DNA of 64,000 nt from Delphinapterus leucas. Lineage: Eukaryota > Chordata > Mammalia > Artiodactyla > Monodontidae. How positions within the stretch are numbered: the stretch's first letter is position 1; every line of letters starts with the position of its first letter. The stretch spans positions 22,179,489-22,243,488 of the forward strand of contig NW_022098072.1 in the NCBI RefSeq assembly GCF_002288925.2. Reading direction: 5' to 3'. Under the pieces are notes generated by a model. That model had not been told where the DNA came from, did no database searches, and saw only the letters and a list, made by a program, of their open reading frames with translations. Below are positions 13,000 through 24,248 of the stretch, one piece after another. Made by a program: the position numbers and the translations under genes.

Positions 13000-13170
13000 T
13001 GCTTCTCAGACTGTGGTACACACCTTGCGAGTCATTGTATGGTCCCCAACCAGCAGCATCAGCATTGCCTGGAAGCTTGCTAGAGATGCAGAGTCTCGGG
13101 CCCCACGCTGAACCTCCTAAATCAACATCTACATTTTCATTAGATTCCCCAGGTGGTTCACATACACAGC
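13000..13170 (+). mobile_element. hAT-Charlie type MITE (MER5/MER20-like)
   Basis: Blocks cttctcagactgtgg, agcatcagcattgcctggaa, gatgcagagtctcgggcccc and ccccaggtggttcacat match this non-autonomous hAT group in order. Confidence 0.72.
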
Positions 13171-13869
13171 AAATATGAGAAATATTGGTATAGAATATGA
13201 TTTAGGGCAAGATAAATAAGGATTTCAAAATCTTTCACGTAAGGTATTTTTAATGTATATTGGAAAACAGCCAGGACAGTTGACTCATGAGTCTATGGAT
13301 ATTATTTCTGCAAATAATTCTAAGGAAGAAAGGTGAATCAATTTAAAGAAAAGTATGAAGGCAAGATACACATCCTCCCCACTGTACCAAACACAAAGTG
13401 AAAAAGAGAATGATGAGGGAGGGGACAAAAAGATCAAAGCAGGGCTCAAAAACAAGATGAATGTCTCCATGGACCAGAACACAGAGCAGTGAGCAAGACT
13501 GAAGCCAGGACATGCTGGGTTCTCGACATAAAGCATGTATAGCAGTGGTCCTGGGGGTGCATCTCCTGCAGAGAACAGGAACTAAAAGTGCTCCCATGAG
13601 AGAGCAGCTGGGCCACATTCATTGATTAACACCAAAGTCTGGAATGGAGTACCTGGATCCAGAAAGGAGCTCAAAATAAACTGCTGACAACCACTGATGG
13701 GGCTATGGCTTAAAACCAGTCATTGGCCTAGGGAGGTGAGAGAAGAGAGACTCACCTCTGCAGACAGCAAATAAGCCAGACCCCAGATGGTTCAGTAACT
13801 GAATATTCCCAGTATCACTGGAAGAAGCAGGAGTCCCCAAATGCTTACAAAAGACCAGGCCTGAAGGCT
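13171..13869. other. Unique or weakly repetitive sequence
   Basis: No gene seen. The part after about 13630 (catggctta and aaccagtcattgg region) may belong to the old L1 that follows. Confidence 0.4.
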
Positions 13870-14530
13870 ATTATAAAATCACTAGGCAGAAGGGTGGAAC
13901 CAAAAAGGAAAGAAAAAAGCAAAACCAAACCAAAAACCTTCCACTGAAAATGAACTAACAAATGAAACTCGAAAATACACACAGAAATTAAATGATGAGA
14001 AACAGCCAACCAAAGCCAATAACTGGAACATTACTTCATTCCGCGATTAAATTAATTTTGTTGAACAGTCTGACAAAAGTTTAAAACAAGTATGTTTAGG
14101 GCACTCAGAGCAATCAGTAAGAATAACATTTACTTTCACAAAGACGGAAGTAGTGGCAATACACTTTGAAATAAAAACATGCAGAACTAAAAAAGAACGG
14201 AGGGACAGGAAAAACACCAATTAAAAATCTTGGAAGTGAAAAATACAATAATTGTAATTCTTAAAAATATCAACAAAGGGTATGAATACTAGACTGGACA
14301 TAGTTAAAAATAAAATTAAAGAATTGGAAGCCAGCAAGGAAGAATTCACCCAAAAGTAGGCCAGTGACTTAGATTTTAAAATATGAAAAAGCAATTGAGA
14401 GACAAGGAGGAACCTCTCAAGACTGAGAGGTTCCAAAAGACATCTAAAGGGAACACCAGAAGTAGAGAATAAAGGAAATTGGAGGAGAAGCATTGAAAAT
14501 ATTTTAATTTTTCAAATATTCACAAGGTGT
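13870..14530 (+). mobile_element. Old L1 5' (ORF1) region remnant, sense
   Basis: A-rich, coiled-coil-coding type sequence with blocks such as attaaagaattggaagccag and aggaacctctcaagactgag, like the ORF1 part of an ancient L1. All frames are broken. Assignment is by general resemblance, and the boundaries are approximate. Confidence 0.55.
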
Positions 14531-14689
14531 AAAATTAAAAGATATAGAAAGTAGAGTCCCTTCCCCAACCATTCAGTTCTTCTCCCTGGAGTCAACTAGT
14601 ATCAACAGTTTCTTGTATATATTTTCAGAGAGATCCTATATGTATAAAAACAAGTATGTGAATGATAAAAATCTACATACATTCTTCTG

Positions 14690-16200
14690 CAATTTGTCTT
14701 TATTGAGATATAATTTATATACAACAAAATTCATATTTTAAGTATACAGGTTGATGACTTTTGACATACGTATACACCCATGTAACCACCAACACCCCAG
14801 AACATTCCCTTGTGACCGTTTCAGTAAATCTCCTCCATTCCACCACCACATGCTTCAGGCAACCCCTGGTCTGATTTCTATCACTATAGGATAGTTTTTC
14901 TTCTTCACTAAAGAGAATCATACAACATGTAATCTTTTGTGTCTCACTTCCCTCATTCAATATGAAGTCTGTGAGATTTGTTCATGTTGATGTATCACTA
15001 TACTTGTTCCTTTTTACCGCTGAGTGCTATTCCATCATAGATGGATGGAATGGTGTATGGTATATTGTATATGGTATATTCAAACCATAACTTCCTTAAC
15101 CATTCACCTGTTGATGGACAATGGGGTTGTTTCCAGTTGGGGTGATAATGAATAAAGCTGTTATGAACATTCAAGTACAAGTCTTTGTGTGGACATATGT
15201 TTTCAACATTCTTGGGTAAATACCTAGAAGTGGGTTTGCAGGGTCAATTGGTAAATGTAAGAACGTAGTAAGAAATTGCCAAACTCGTTTCCAAAGACGT
15301 TGCCTTCCCACCAGAAATGTTTGACGGTTCCAGTTACTTCACATCCTTATCATCACTTAGTATCATCAATCTTTTTAATTTTAGCCATCTTGGTGTTTGT
15401 GAAGTGGTATTGCATTGTGGCCTTAATTTTCGTTTCCCTATTGATTAACAAAATTGAGTATCTTTTCATGTGTGCTTTGCCATCTGTAATATCTTCTTTG
15501 GTGAAATGTTTGTTCAAATCTTTTGCCTATTTTTTAGTTGAGTTTTTTGTTTCATTTTTGGTTGTACAGCTCTTTATGTATTCTGAATACAAGTCAAATA
15601 ATCTGCTTAAACACATCCACAATGGTAAACACGTAGATTATTTCCTATCCTTTGCTATTACAAACAATGAGGCAAATAATAATAACCTTGTTCATGTATC
15701 AGTTCACATATATGGGAGTATGACTGTACGGCAAATTCACAGAAGTAGAATTGATGGATCAAAAGGTATTTGCATCTGCAGTGTAACAGATATTGCCAAA
15801 TGGCCTGGCATAAAGACTGTACCAATTTATGTTCATGCCTCTCTTTATCTTTGATAATCTGATTCCTGAGAATATTGTATCTAAGGGTAGTTTCATTTCC
15901 ATTTCTCATACTATGAGCAAGTTTAAATAATTTTTCATGAGCCATTTGTATTTCCTTTTATGTGAACTACTTTTTCAGTCTTTATCAAATTTTGTTAAGT
16001 TGCTAACCTTTTACTTATTGATTTGTTAAAGCTCTTACATACCAGTGAAATTAGCTCTCTGCTTATGAAATGAGTTGTAAATACTTTTCAGTTTTTTATT
16101 TGCCTTTTAATTTTGCTTTTGGTATTTTTACTGTGTAGAAATTTTATATTTATATGTAATCAAATTAATCATTCCTTCTTTTATGACATCCTTACTCCAG
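14690..16200 (-). mobile_element. Old L1 3' end(s), antisense
   Basis: Antisense L1 3' UTR and ORF2 tail: tttattgagatataatttat at 14699, gtttttcttcttcact and aagagaatcatacaacatg near 14890-14930, the gttgatggacaatggggttg block at 15111, then cctagaagtgggtttgc at 15223. A second, more diverged antisense piece begins near 15640 (cctttgctattacaaacaat). The 192-codon plus-strand frame at 15276-15854 is a shadow of this antisense L1. Confidence 0.85.
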
Positions 16201-16836
16201 GATTTTTTACATAATTTTTTTAAATTTAATTTATTTTTTATACAGCAGGTTCTTATTAGTTATCTATTTTATACATATTAGTGTATATATGTAAATCCCA
16301 ATCTCCCAATTCATCCCACCACCACCACCATTGCCCCCTTGGTGTCCATACATTTGTTCTCTATATCTGTGTCTCTTTTTCTGCCTTGCAAACTGGTTCA
16401 TCTGTACCATTTTTCTAGATTCCACATATATGTGTTAGTATACAATATTTGTTTTTCTCTTTCTGACTTACTTAATTCTGTATGACAGTCTCTGGGTCCA
16501 TCCACGTCTCTACAAATGATCCAATTTCATTCCTTTTTACGGCTGAGTAATATTCCATTGTATATATGCACCACATCTTCTTTATCCATTCATCTGTCGA
16601 TGGGCATTTAGGTTGCTTCCATAACCTGATTATTGTAAATAGTGCTGCAATGAACATTGGGGTGCCTGTGTCTTTTGGAATTATGGTTTTCTCTGGGTAT
16701 ATGCCCAGGAGTGGGATTGCTGGGTCATATGGTAATTCTAGTTTTAGTTCTTTAAGGAACCTCCATACTGTTCTCCGTAGTGGCTGTATCAATTTACATT
16801 CCCACCAACAGTGCAAGAGGGTTCCCTTTTCTCCAC

Positions 16837-17316
16837 ACCCTCTCCAGCATTTGTTGTTTGTAGATTTTCTGATGATGCCCACTCTAACTGGTGTGAGGTG
16901 GTACCTCATTGTGCTTTTGATTTGCATTTCTCTAATAATTAGTGATGCTGAGCAGCTTTTCATGTGCTTCTTGGCCATCTGTATATCTTCTTTGGAGAAA
17001 TGTCTATTTNNNNNNNNNNNNNNNNNNNNNNNNNNNNNNNNNNNNNNNNNNNNNNNNNNNNNNNNNNNNNNNNNNNNNNNNNNNNNNNNNNNNNNNNNNN
17101 NNNNNNNNNCAACAAATGCTGGAGAGGGTGTGGAGAAAAGGGAACCCTCTCCAGCATTTGTTGTTTGTAGATTTTCTGATGATGCCCACTCTAACTGGTG
17201 TGAGGTGGTACCTCATTGTGCTTTTGATTTGCATTTCTCTAATAATTAGTGATGCTGAGCAGCTTTTCATGTGCTTCTTGGCCATCTGTATATCTTCTTT
17301 GGAGAAATGTCTATTT
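16837..17316. repeat. Exact 173-bp direct repeat plus fold-back around the gap
   Basis: Bases 16837-17009 and 17144-17316 match exactly by my reading, at an offset of 307. Bases 17110-17143 are the reverse complement of 16823-16856, so 17110-17163 forms an inverted repeat (caacaaatgctggagagggt arm). The sequence is all L1 ORF2. Probably an assembly or read-end artefact. Confidence 0.92.
17010..17109. other. 100-base assembly gap (N)
   Basis: Exactly 100 N, the usual size for a gap of unknown length. The 173 bases before it (16837-17009) reappear exactly after it (17144-17316), so the true local structure is uncertain. Confidence 0.99.
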
Positions 17317-19507
17317 AGATCTCTGCCCATTGTTTGATTGGGTTGTTTGTTTTCTTAATATTGAGCTGCATGAGCTGTTTATATATTTTGTAGATTAATC
17401 CTTTGTCCATTGATTTGTTTGCAAATATTTTCTCCCATTCTGAGGGTTGTCTTTTGATCTTGTTTATAGTTTCCTTTGCTGTGCAAAAGGTTTTACGTAT
17501 CATTAGGTCCCATTTGTTTATTTTTATTTCCATTACTCTAGGAGGTGGGTCAAAAAAGATCTTGCTGTGATTTATGTCAAAGAGTGTTCTTCCTATGTTT
17601 CCCTCTAAGAGTTATATAGTGTCCAGTCTTACATTTAGGTCTTTAATCCATTTTGAGTTTATTTTTGTGTATGGTGTTAGGGAGCATTCTAATTTCATTC
17701 TTTTATATGTAGCTGTCCAGTTTTCCCAGCACCACTTATTGAAGAGGCTGTGTTTTCTCCACTGTATATCCTTGCCTCCTTTGTCATAGACTAGTTCACC
17801 ATAGGTGCGTGGGCTTATCTCTGGGCTTTCTATCCTGTTCCATTGATCTATATTTCTGTTTTTGTGTCAGTACTATATTGTCTTGATTACTGTAGCTTTG
17901 AGTATAATCTGAAGTCGGGGAGTCTGATTCCTCCAGCTTCATTTTTTTCCGTCAAGACTGCTTTGGCTATTCAGGGTCATTTGTGTCTCCATACAAATTT
18001 TAAGATTTTTTGTTCTAGTTCTGTAAAAATTCCATTGGTAATTTGATAGGGATTGCATTGAATCTGTAGACTGCTTTGGGAAGTATAGTCATTTTCACAG
18101 TATTGATTCTTCCAATCCAAGAACATGATATATCTCTCCATCTGTTTGTGTCATCTTTGATTTGTTTCATCAGTGTCTTATAGTTATCTGAGTACAGGTC
18201 TTTTACCTCCTTAGGTAGGTTTATTCCCAGGTATTTTATTCTTTTTGTTGCAATGGTGAATGGGATTGTTCCTTAATTACTCTTTTTGATATTTTGTTGT
18301 TAGTGTATAGGAATGCAAGAGATTTCTGTGCATTAATTTTGTATCCTGCAACATTACCAAATTCATTGATTAGCTCTAGTAGTTTTCTGGTAGCATCTTT
18401 AGGATTATCTATGTATAGTGTCATGTCATCTGCAAACAGTGACAGTTTTACTTCTTCTTTTCCAATTTGTGTTCCTTTTATTACTTTTTCTTCTCTGACT
18501 GCCATGGCTAGGACTTCCAAAACTATGTTGAATAATAGTGGCGAGATTGGACATCCTTGTCTTGTTCCTGATCTTAGAGGAAATGATTTCAGATTTTCAC
18601 CAATGAGAATGATGTTTGCTGTGGGTGTATCATACATGGCCTTTATTATGTTGAGGTAGGTTTCCTCTATGCCTACTTTCTGGAGAGTTTTCATCATAAA
18701 TCGGTGTTGAATTTTGTCAAAAGCTTTTTCTGCATCTATTGAGATGATCACATGGCTTTTATTCTTTTATTTGTTAATATGGTGTATCATATTGATTGAT
18801 TTGCATATACTGAAGAATGCTTGCATCCCTGGGATAAATCCCACTTGATCATGGTGTAAGATCCTTTTAATGTGTTGTAGGATTCTGTTTGCTAGTATTC
18901 TGTTGAGGATTTTAGCATCTATATTCATCAGTGATGTTGGTCTGTAATTTTCTTTTTTTGTAGTATCTTTGTCTGGTTTTGGTATCAAGTTGATGGTGGC
19001 CTTGTAGAATGAGTTTGGGAGTGTTCCTTCCTCTGCAATTTTTTGGAAGAGTCTGAGAAGGATAGGTGTTAGCTCTTCTCTAAATGTTTGATTGAATTCA
19101 CGTGTGAAGCCATCTGGTCCTGGACTTTGGTTTGTTGGAAGATTTTTAATCACAGTTTCAAGTTCATTACTTGTGATTGCTCTATTCATATTTTCTATTT
19201 CTTCCTGGTTCAGTCTCGGAAGCTTGTGTTTTTCTAAGGATTTGTCCATTTTTTCCAGGTTGTCCATTTTATTGGCATAGAGTTGCTTATAGTTGTCTCT
19301 TAGGATGCTTTGTATTTCTGCGGTGTCCACTGTAATTTCTTTTTCATTTCTAATTTTATTGATTTCAGTCCTCTCCCTCTTTTTCTTGATGAGTCTGGCT
19401 AAAGGTTTATCAATTTTGTTTATCTTCTCAAAGAACCAGCTTTTAGTTTTATTGATCTTTACTATTGTTTTCTTTGTTCTTTTTTCATTTATTTATGCTC
19501 TGATCTT

Positions 19508-19865
19508 GTTTTTTAAATGTATTTATTTTATTTATTTATTTTTGGCTGCATTGGGTCTTTGTTGCAGCGCGCGAGCTTTCTCTAGTTGTGGCGAGTGGGG
19601 GTTACTCTTCGTTGCAGTGCGCAGGCTTCCCATTGCAGTGGCTTCTCTTTTTGCAGAGCATGGGCTCTAGGCATGCAGACTTCAGTAGCTGTAGCACACG
19701 GGCTCAGTAGTTGTGGCTCGCGGGCTCTAGAGCACAGGCTCAGTAGTTGTGGCAAACATGCTTAGTTGCTCTGCATCACATGGGATCTTCCCAGACCAGA
19801 GATTGAACCTGTGTCCTCTGCATTGGCAGGTGGATTCTTAACCACTGTGCCACCAGGGAAGACCC
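19508..19865 (-). mobile_element. CHR SINE, long form, antisense, inside L1 ORF2
   Basis: Antisense copy: AT-rich tail and tttggctgcattgggtcttt at the low end, ccaccagggaag head at the high end. Near-matching target-site duplications tgctctgatctt (19496-19507) and tgctctatctt (from 19868) flank it. It is inserted in ORF2 between the endonuclease and reverse-transcriptase parts. Confidence 0.92.
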
Positions 19866-20945
19866 TCTGCTCTATCTTTGTGACTTCTCTCCTACTAACT
19901 TTTGGCTTTGTTTGTTCTTCTTTCTCTAGTTCCTTTGGGTGTAAGGTTAGATTGTTTGAGATTTTTCTTGTTTCTTGAAGTAGGATTGTATTGCTATAAA
20001 CTTCCCTTAACACTGCTTTTGCTGCATCCCATAGGTTTTGGATTGTCATGCTTTTGTTGTCATTTGTCTCTAGGTATTTTTTGATTTCCTCTTTGATTTC
20101 TTCAGTGATCTCTTGGTTATTTACTAACGTATTTTTTCCCTGCATGTGTTTGTGTTTTTTATGTTTTTTTTCCCTATAATTTATTTCTAATCTCATAGCG
20201 TTGTGGTCAGAAAAGATGCTTCATATGATTTCAATTTTCTTAAATGTACCAAGTCTTGATCTGTGACCCAAGATGTGATCTATCCTGCAGAATGTTCCAT
20301 GCGCACTTGAGAAGAAAGGGTAATCTGCTGTTTTGGGATGGAATGTCCTATAAATATCAATTAATCTGGTCTATTGTGTCATTCAAAGCTTGTGTTTCCT
20401 TATTAATTTTCTGTTTGGATGATCTGTCCATTGGTGTAAGTGAGGTGCTAAAGTCCCCCACTATTATTGTGTTTCTGTTGATTTCCTCTTTTATAGCTGT
20501 TAGCATTTGCCTTATGTATTGAGGTGCTCCTATGATGGGTGCATATATATTTATAATTGTTATATCTTCTTCTTGGGTTGATCCCGTGATCATTATGTAG
20601 TGTCCTTCCTTGTCTCTTGTAACATTCTTTATTTTAAAGTCTATTTTATCTGACATGAGTATTGCCACTCCAGCTTTCTTTTGATCTCCATTTGCATGGA
20701 ATATCTTTTTCCATCCCCTCACTTTCAGTCTGTATGTGTCCCTAGATCTGAAGTGGGTCTCTTGTAGACAGCATATATATGGATCTTGTTTTTGTATCCA
20801 TTCAGCGAGCCTGTGTCATTTGGTTGGAGCATTTAATCCATTCACATTTAAGGTAATTATTGATATGTATGTTCCTATTACCGTTTACTTAATCGTTTTG
20901 AGTTAGTTTTTGTAGGTCCTTTTCTTCTCTTGTGTTTCCTCCCAC

Positions 20946-22020
20946 TTAGAGAAGTTCCTTTAGCATTTCTTGTAGAGATGTTTTTGTGGTGCTGAATTCT
21001 CTTAGCTTTTGCTTGTCTCTAAAGCTTTTGATTTCTCTGTCGAATCTGAATGAGGTCCTTGCCTGGTAGCATAATCTTGATTGTAGGTTCTTCCCTTTCA
21101 TCACTTTATTTTTATTTTTATTTTTTTGCAGTATGAGAGCCTCTCACTGTTGTAGCCTCTCCCGTTGCGGAGTACAGGCTCTGGACGCGCAGACCCAGCG
21201 GCCATGGCTCAAAGGCTCAGCCGCTCCGCGGCATGTGGGATCTTCCCGGACCGAGGCACGAACCCGTGTCCCCTGCATCGGCAGGCGGACTCTCAACCAC
21301 TTCACCACCAGGGAAGCCCCCTTCGTCACTTTAAATATATCGTGCCACTCCCTTCTGACTTGCAGAGTTTCTGCTGAGAAATCAGCTGTTAACCTTATGG
21401 GAGTTCCCTGGTATGTTATTTGTCATTTTTCCCTTGTTACTTTTAATAATTTTTCTTTGTCTTTGATTTTTGTCAATTTGATTACTATGTGTCTCGGCAT
21501 GTTTCTCTTTGGGTTTATCCTGCCTTGGACTCTCTGTGCTTCCTGGACTTGGGTGGCTATTTCCTTTCCCATGTTAGGGAAGTTTTCGACTGTAATCTCT
21601 GCAAATATTTTCTCAGATCCTTTCTCTCTCTCTTCTCCTTCTGGGACCCCTATAATGAGAATGTTGGTGCATTTAATGTTGTCCCAGAGGTCTCTTAGGC
21701 TGTCTTCATTTCTTTTCATTCCTTTTTCTTTATTCTATTCTGCAGCTGTGAATTCCACCATTCTGTCTTCCAGGTCACTTATCTGTTCTTCTGCCTCAGT
21801 TATTCTGCTACTGATCCCTTCTAGTGTATTTTTCACTTCAGTTATTGTATTGTTCATCTCTGTTTGTTTGTTCTTTAATTCTTCTAGGTGCTTGTTCCTT
21901 AATTCTTCTAGGTATTTGTTAAACATTTCTTGCATCTGCTCAATCTTTGTCTCCATTCTTTTTCCGAGGTCCTGGATCATCTTCACTATCATTATTCTGA
22001 ATTGTTTTTTGGAAGGTTGC
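20946..22020 (-). pseudogene. L1 ORF1 remnant, split by a SINE
   Basis: ORF1p is the L1 RNA-binding chaperone. Two frames show it: 21735-21992 carries the N-terminal coiled coil (heptad-like ITEAEEQISDLEDRM), and 21423-21719 carries the RNA-recognition part (NILIIGVPEGEE, NPKRNMPRHIVIKL). The C-terminal domain is cut by the CHR SINE at 21109-21321, resumes at about 21097, and ends at a taa at 20946-20948. A frameshift separates the two larger frames. Not functional. Confidence 0.88.
21109..21321 (-). mobile_element. CHR SINE, short form, antisense, inside L1 ORF1
   Basis: Antisense copy with the ggccatggctc and cgctccgcggcatgtgggat blocks typical of the cetacean short form. Target-site duplication ttcatcacttta (21097-21108) and ttcgtcacttta (21322-21333), one mismatch. 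Confidence 0.95.
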
Positions 22021-23013
22021 CTATCTCCACTTCATTTAGTTGTTTTTCTGGGGTTTTATCTTGTTCCTCCCTCTGGTACATAGTCCTCTGCCTTTACATT
22101 TTGTCTGTCTTTCTGTGAATGTGATTTTTGCTCCACAGGCTGCAGGATTGTAGTTTTTCTTGCTTCTGCTGTCTGCCCTCTGGTGGATGAGGCTATCAAA
22201 GAGGCTTGTGCAAGCTTCCTGGATGGGAGGGACTGGTGGTGGGTAGAGCTGGGTGTTGCTCTGGTGGGCAGAGCTCAGTAAAACTTTAATCCGCTTATCT
22301 GTTGATGGGTGGGGCTGGGTTCCCTCCCTGTTGGTTGTTTGGCCTGAGGCAAACCAGCACTGGAGCCTACAGGCCCTTTGGTGGGGCTAATGGTAGACTC
22401 TGGGAGGGCTCACACCAAGGAGTACTTCCCAGAACTTCTGCTGCCAGTGTCCTTGTACCCACAGTGAGCCACAGCCAGCCCCCCACACCTCTGCAGGAGA
22501 CCCTCCAACACTTGCAGGTAGGTCTGGTTCAGTGTCCTATGGGGTCACTGCTCCTTCCCCATGGGTCCTGATACGCATACTACTTTGTGTGTGCCCTCCA
22601 AGAGTGGACTCTGTTTCCCCCAGACCTGTCAAGGTCCTGCAATCAAATCCCGCTAGCCTTCAAAGTCTGATTCTCTGGGAATTCCTCCTTCCCTTGCCAG
22701 ACCCCCAGGTTGGGAAGCCTGACGTGGGGCTCAGAACCTTCACTCCAGTGGGTGGACTTCTGTGGTATAATTGTTCTCCAGTTTGTGAGTCACCCACTCA
22801 GCAGTTATGGGATTTGATTTTATTGTGATTGCACCCCTCCTACCATCTCATTGCGGCTTCTCCTCTGCCTTTGGATGTAGGGTATCTTTTTTGGTGAGTT
22901 CCAGTGTTTTCCTGTCAACGATTGTTCAGCAATTAGTTGTGATTCCAGTGCTCTCGCAAGAAGGAGTTGAGCTCACATCCTTCTACCCTGCCATCTTGAA
23001 CCAGTCACCCCCT

Positions 23014-23553
23014 ACACAATTTTTAAAGTTACTTTCCATTTACAATTATTACAAAATATTGGTTATATTCCCCACGTTGTACAATACATCCTTGAGCCTA
23101 TCTTACACCCAGTAGTTGTACCTCCTACTCCCCTACCCTTATATCACCCCTCCCACCCACTGGTAATCACTAGTTTGTTCTCTGTATCTGTGAGTCTGTT
23201 TCATGTTTGCTATATTCTAGTTTGTTGTATTTTTTATTTTCCACATATAAGTGATATCATACAGTATTTGTCTTTCTCAGTCTGATTTATTTCACTTAGC
23301 ATAATGCCCTCCAAGGTCAGCCATGTTGCTGCAAATGACAAAATTTCATTCGTTTTTATGGCTAAGTAGTATTCCAGTGTGTGTGTGTGTATAAATATAT
23401 ATAACATATCTTCTTTATCCATTCATCTGTTGATGAACACTTAGACTGCTTCCTTATCTTGGCAATTGTAAATAATGCTGCTATGAACACTGGGGTGCAT
23501 GTATCTTTTTGAATTAGTGGGGTTTTTTTCCGAATATAACCAGGAGTGGAATT
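23014..23553 (-). mobile_element. L1 3' end, antisense
   Basis: Antisense L1 3' UTR and ORF2 C-terminus, with a frame at 23362-23589 ([22 protein letters not shown]). A short (GT)n run lies at about 23380-23391. It stops abruptly near 23553, within the PAIPLLG region, where a sense-oriented L1 ORF2 fragment begins. It lies directly next to the 5' end of the larger antisense L1. Confidence 0.87.
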
Positions 23554-24248
23554 CCTTCCAAATTGGAAAGGAAGAAGTAAAACTCTCACTGTTTGCAGGT
23601 TACATGATACTATATGCAGAAAATCCTAAAGATGCCACCAGAAAACTATTAAAGTTCATCAGTGAATTCAGTAAAGCTGCAGGACATAAAATTAATATAC
23701 AAAAATCAGTTGCATTTCTATACACTAACAATGAAGTATCAGAAAGAGAAATTAAGGAAACAATACCATTGTAGCAAAAAGAATAAAATACCTAAGAATA
23801 AACCTACCTAAAGAGGCAAAAGACCTGTACTCCAAGAACTATAAGACACAAACAGATGGAAAAATATGCTGTGTTCTTGGATTGGAAGAATCAATATTGT
23901 TAAAATGGCCATACTACCCAAGGCAGTCTACAGATTCAATGCAATTCCTACCAAAATACCAATGGCATTTTTCACAGAAATAAAACATAAAATTTTTAAA
24001 TTTATATGGAGACACAAAAGACCCCAAATAGCCAAAACAATCTTGAGAAAGAACAGAGCTGGAAGAATCACACTCCCTAACTTCAGACTATACTACAAAG
24101 TTACCGTAATCAAAACAGTATGGTACTGGCACAAAAACAGACACGTAGATCAATAGAACAAGATAGAGAGCCCAGAAATAAAGCCACACACTTATGGTCA
24201 ATTAATCTGTGACAAAGGAGGCAAGAATATACAAAGGGGTAAAGACAG
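23554..24248 (+). mobile_element. L1 ORF2 fragment, sense, joined to RPS8 pseudogene
   Basis: Sense L1 ORF2 fragment. The frame at 23499-23774 carries [20 protein letters not shown], in which the catalytic FADD has become FAGY, and the frame at 23866-24156 carries [13 protein letters not shown] and [10 protein letters not shown]. It ends at about 24248 (ggtaaagacag), exactly where the 5' end of the RPS8 copy begins. It may be an inverted 5' piece of the antisense L1 at 23014-23553, or part of an L1/RPS8 chimera (see findings). Confidence 0.88.

Larger units (their letters stand above)
16490..20880 (-). pseudogene. L1 ORF2 remnant, split by a SINE and an N gap
   Basis: The endonuclease part is seen at 20357-20722 (KKAGVAILMSDKIDF, TIINIYAPIIGAP, TIIVGDFSTSLTP; the normal NTPLS-type end is altered). 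The linker is at 19762-20196. Reverse transcriptase lies at 18767-19330 (NQSPGPDGF) and 18236-18751 ([23 protein letters not shown]). The C-terminal part is at 17315-17533 and 16472-16978 ([12 protein letters not shown]). The gene is broken by the long CHR SINE at 19508-19865, by frameshifts, and by 100 N at 17010-17109. Most plus-strand frames across 16566-22828 are shadows. Confidence 0.9.
16214..23012 (-). mobile_element. Nearly full-length L1, antisense, with nested SINEs and an assembly gap
   Basis: On the minus strand the element runs from a 5' UTR that begins about 23012 (ggggtgactggttcaagatgg), through ORF1 (about 22020-20946) and ORF2 (about 20880-16490), to a 3' UTR and T-rich end near 16214. 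Removing the two inserted SINEs (19508-19865, 21109-21321), the N run and the duplicated flank leaves about 6 kb, the normal length of a complete L1. Both ORFs are broken by stops, frameshifts and SINE insertions, so it is inactive. Confidence 0.92.

Noticed and set aside
15276..15854. 192-codon plus-strand frame
   Set aside because: It is the reverse-strand reading of an antisense old L1 3' end and has no domain.
17110..17163. Perfect inverted repeat as a hairpin RNA or a DNA element
   Set aside because: It sits directly at an N gap, consists of L1 sequence and mirrors sequence before the gap, which is best explained by an assembly artefact.
21133..22083. 316-codon plus-strand frame
   Set aside because: It runs antisense through an L1 ORF1 region and a SINE; the real coding sense is the minus strand.
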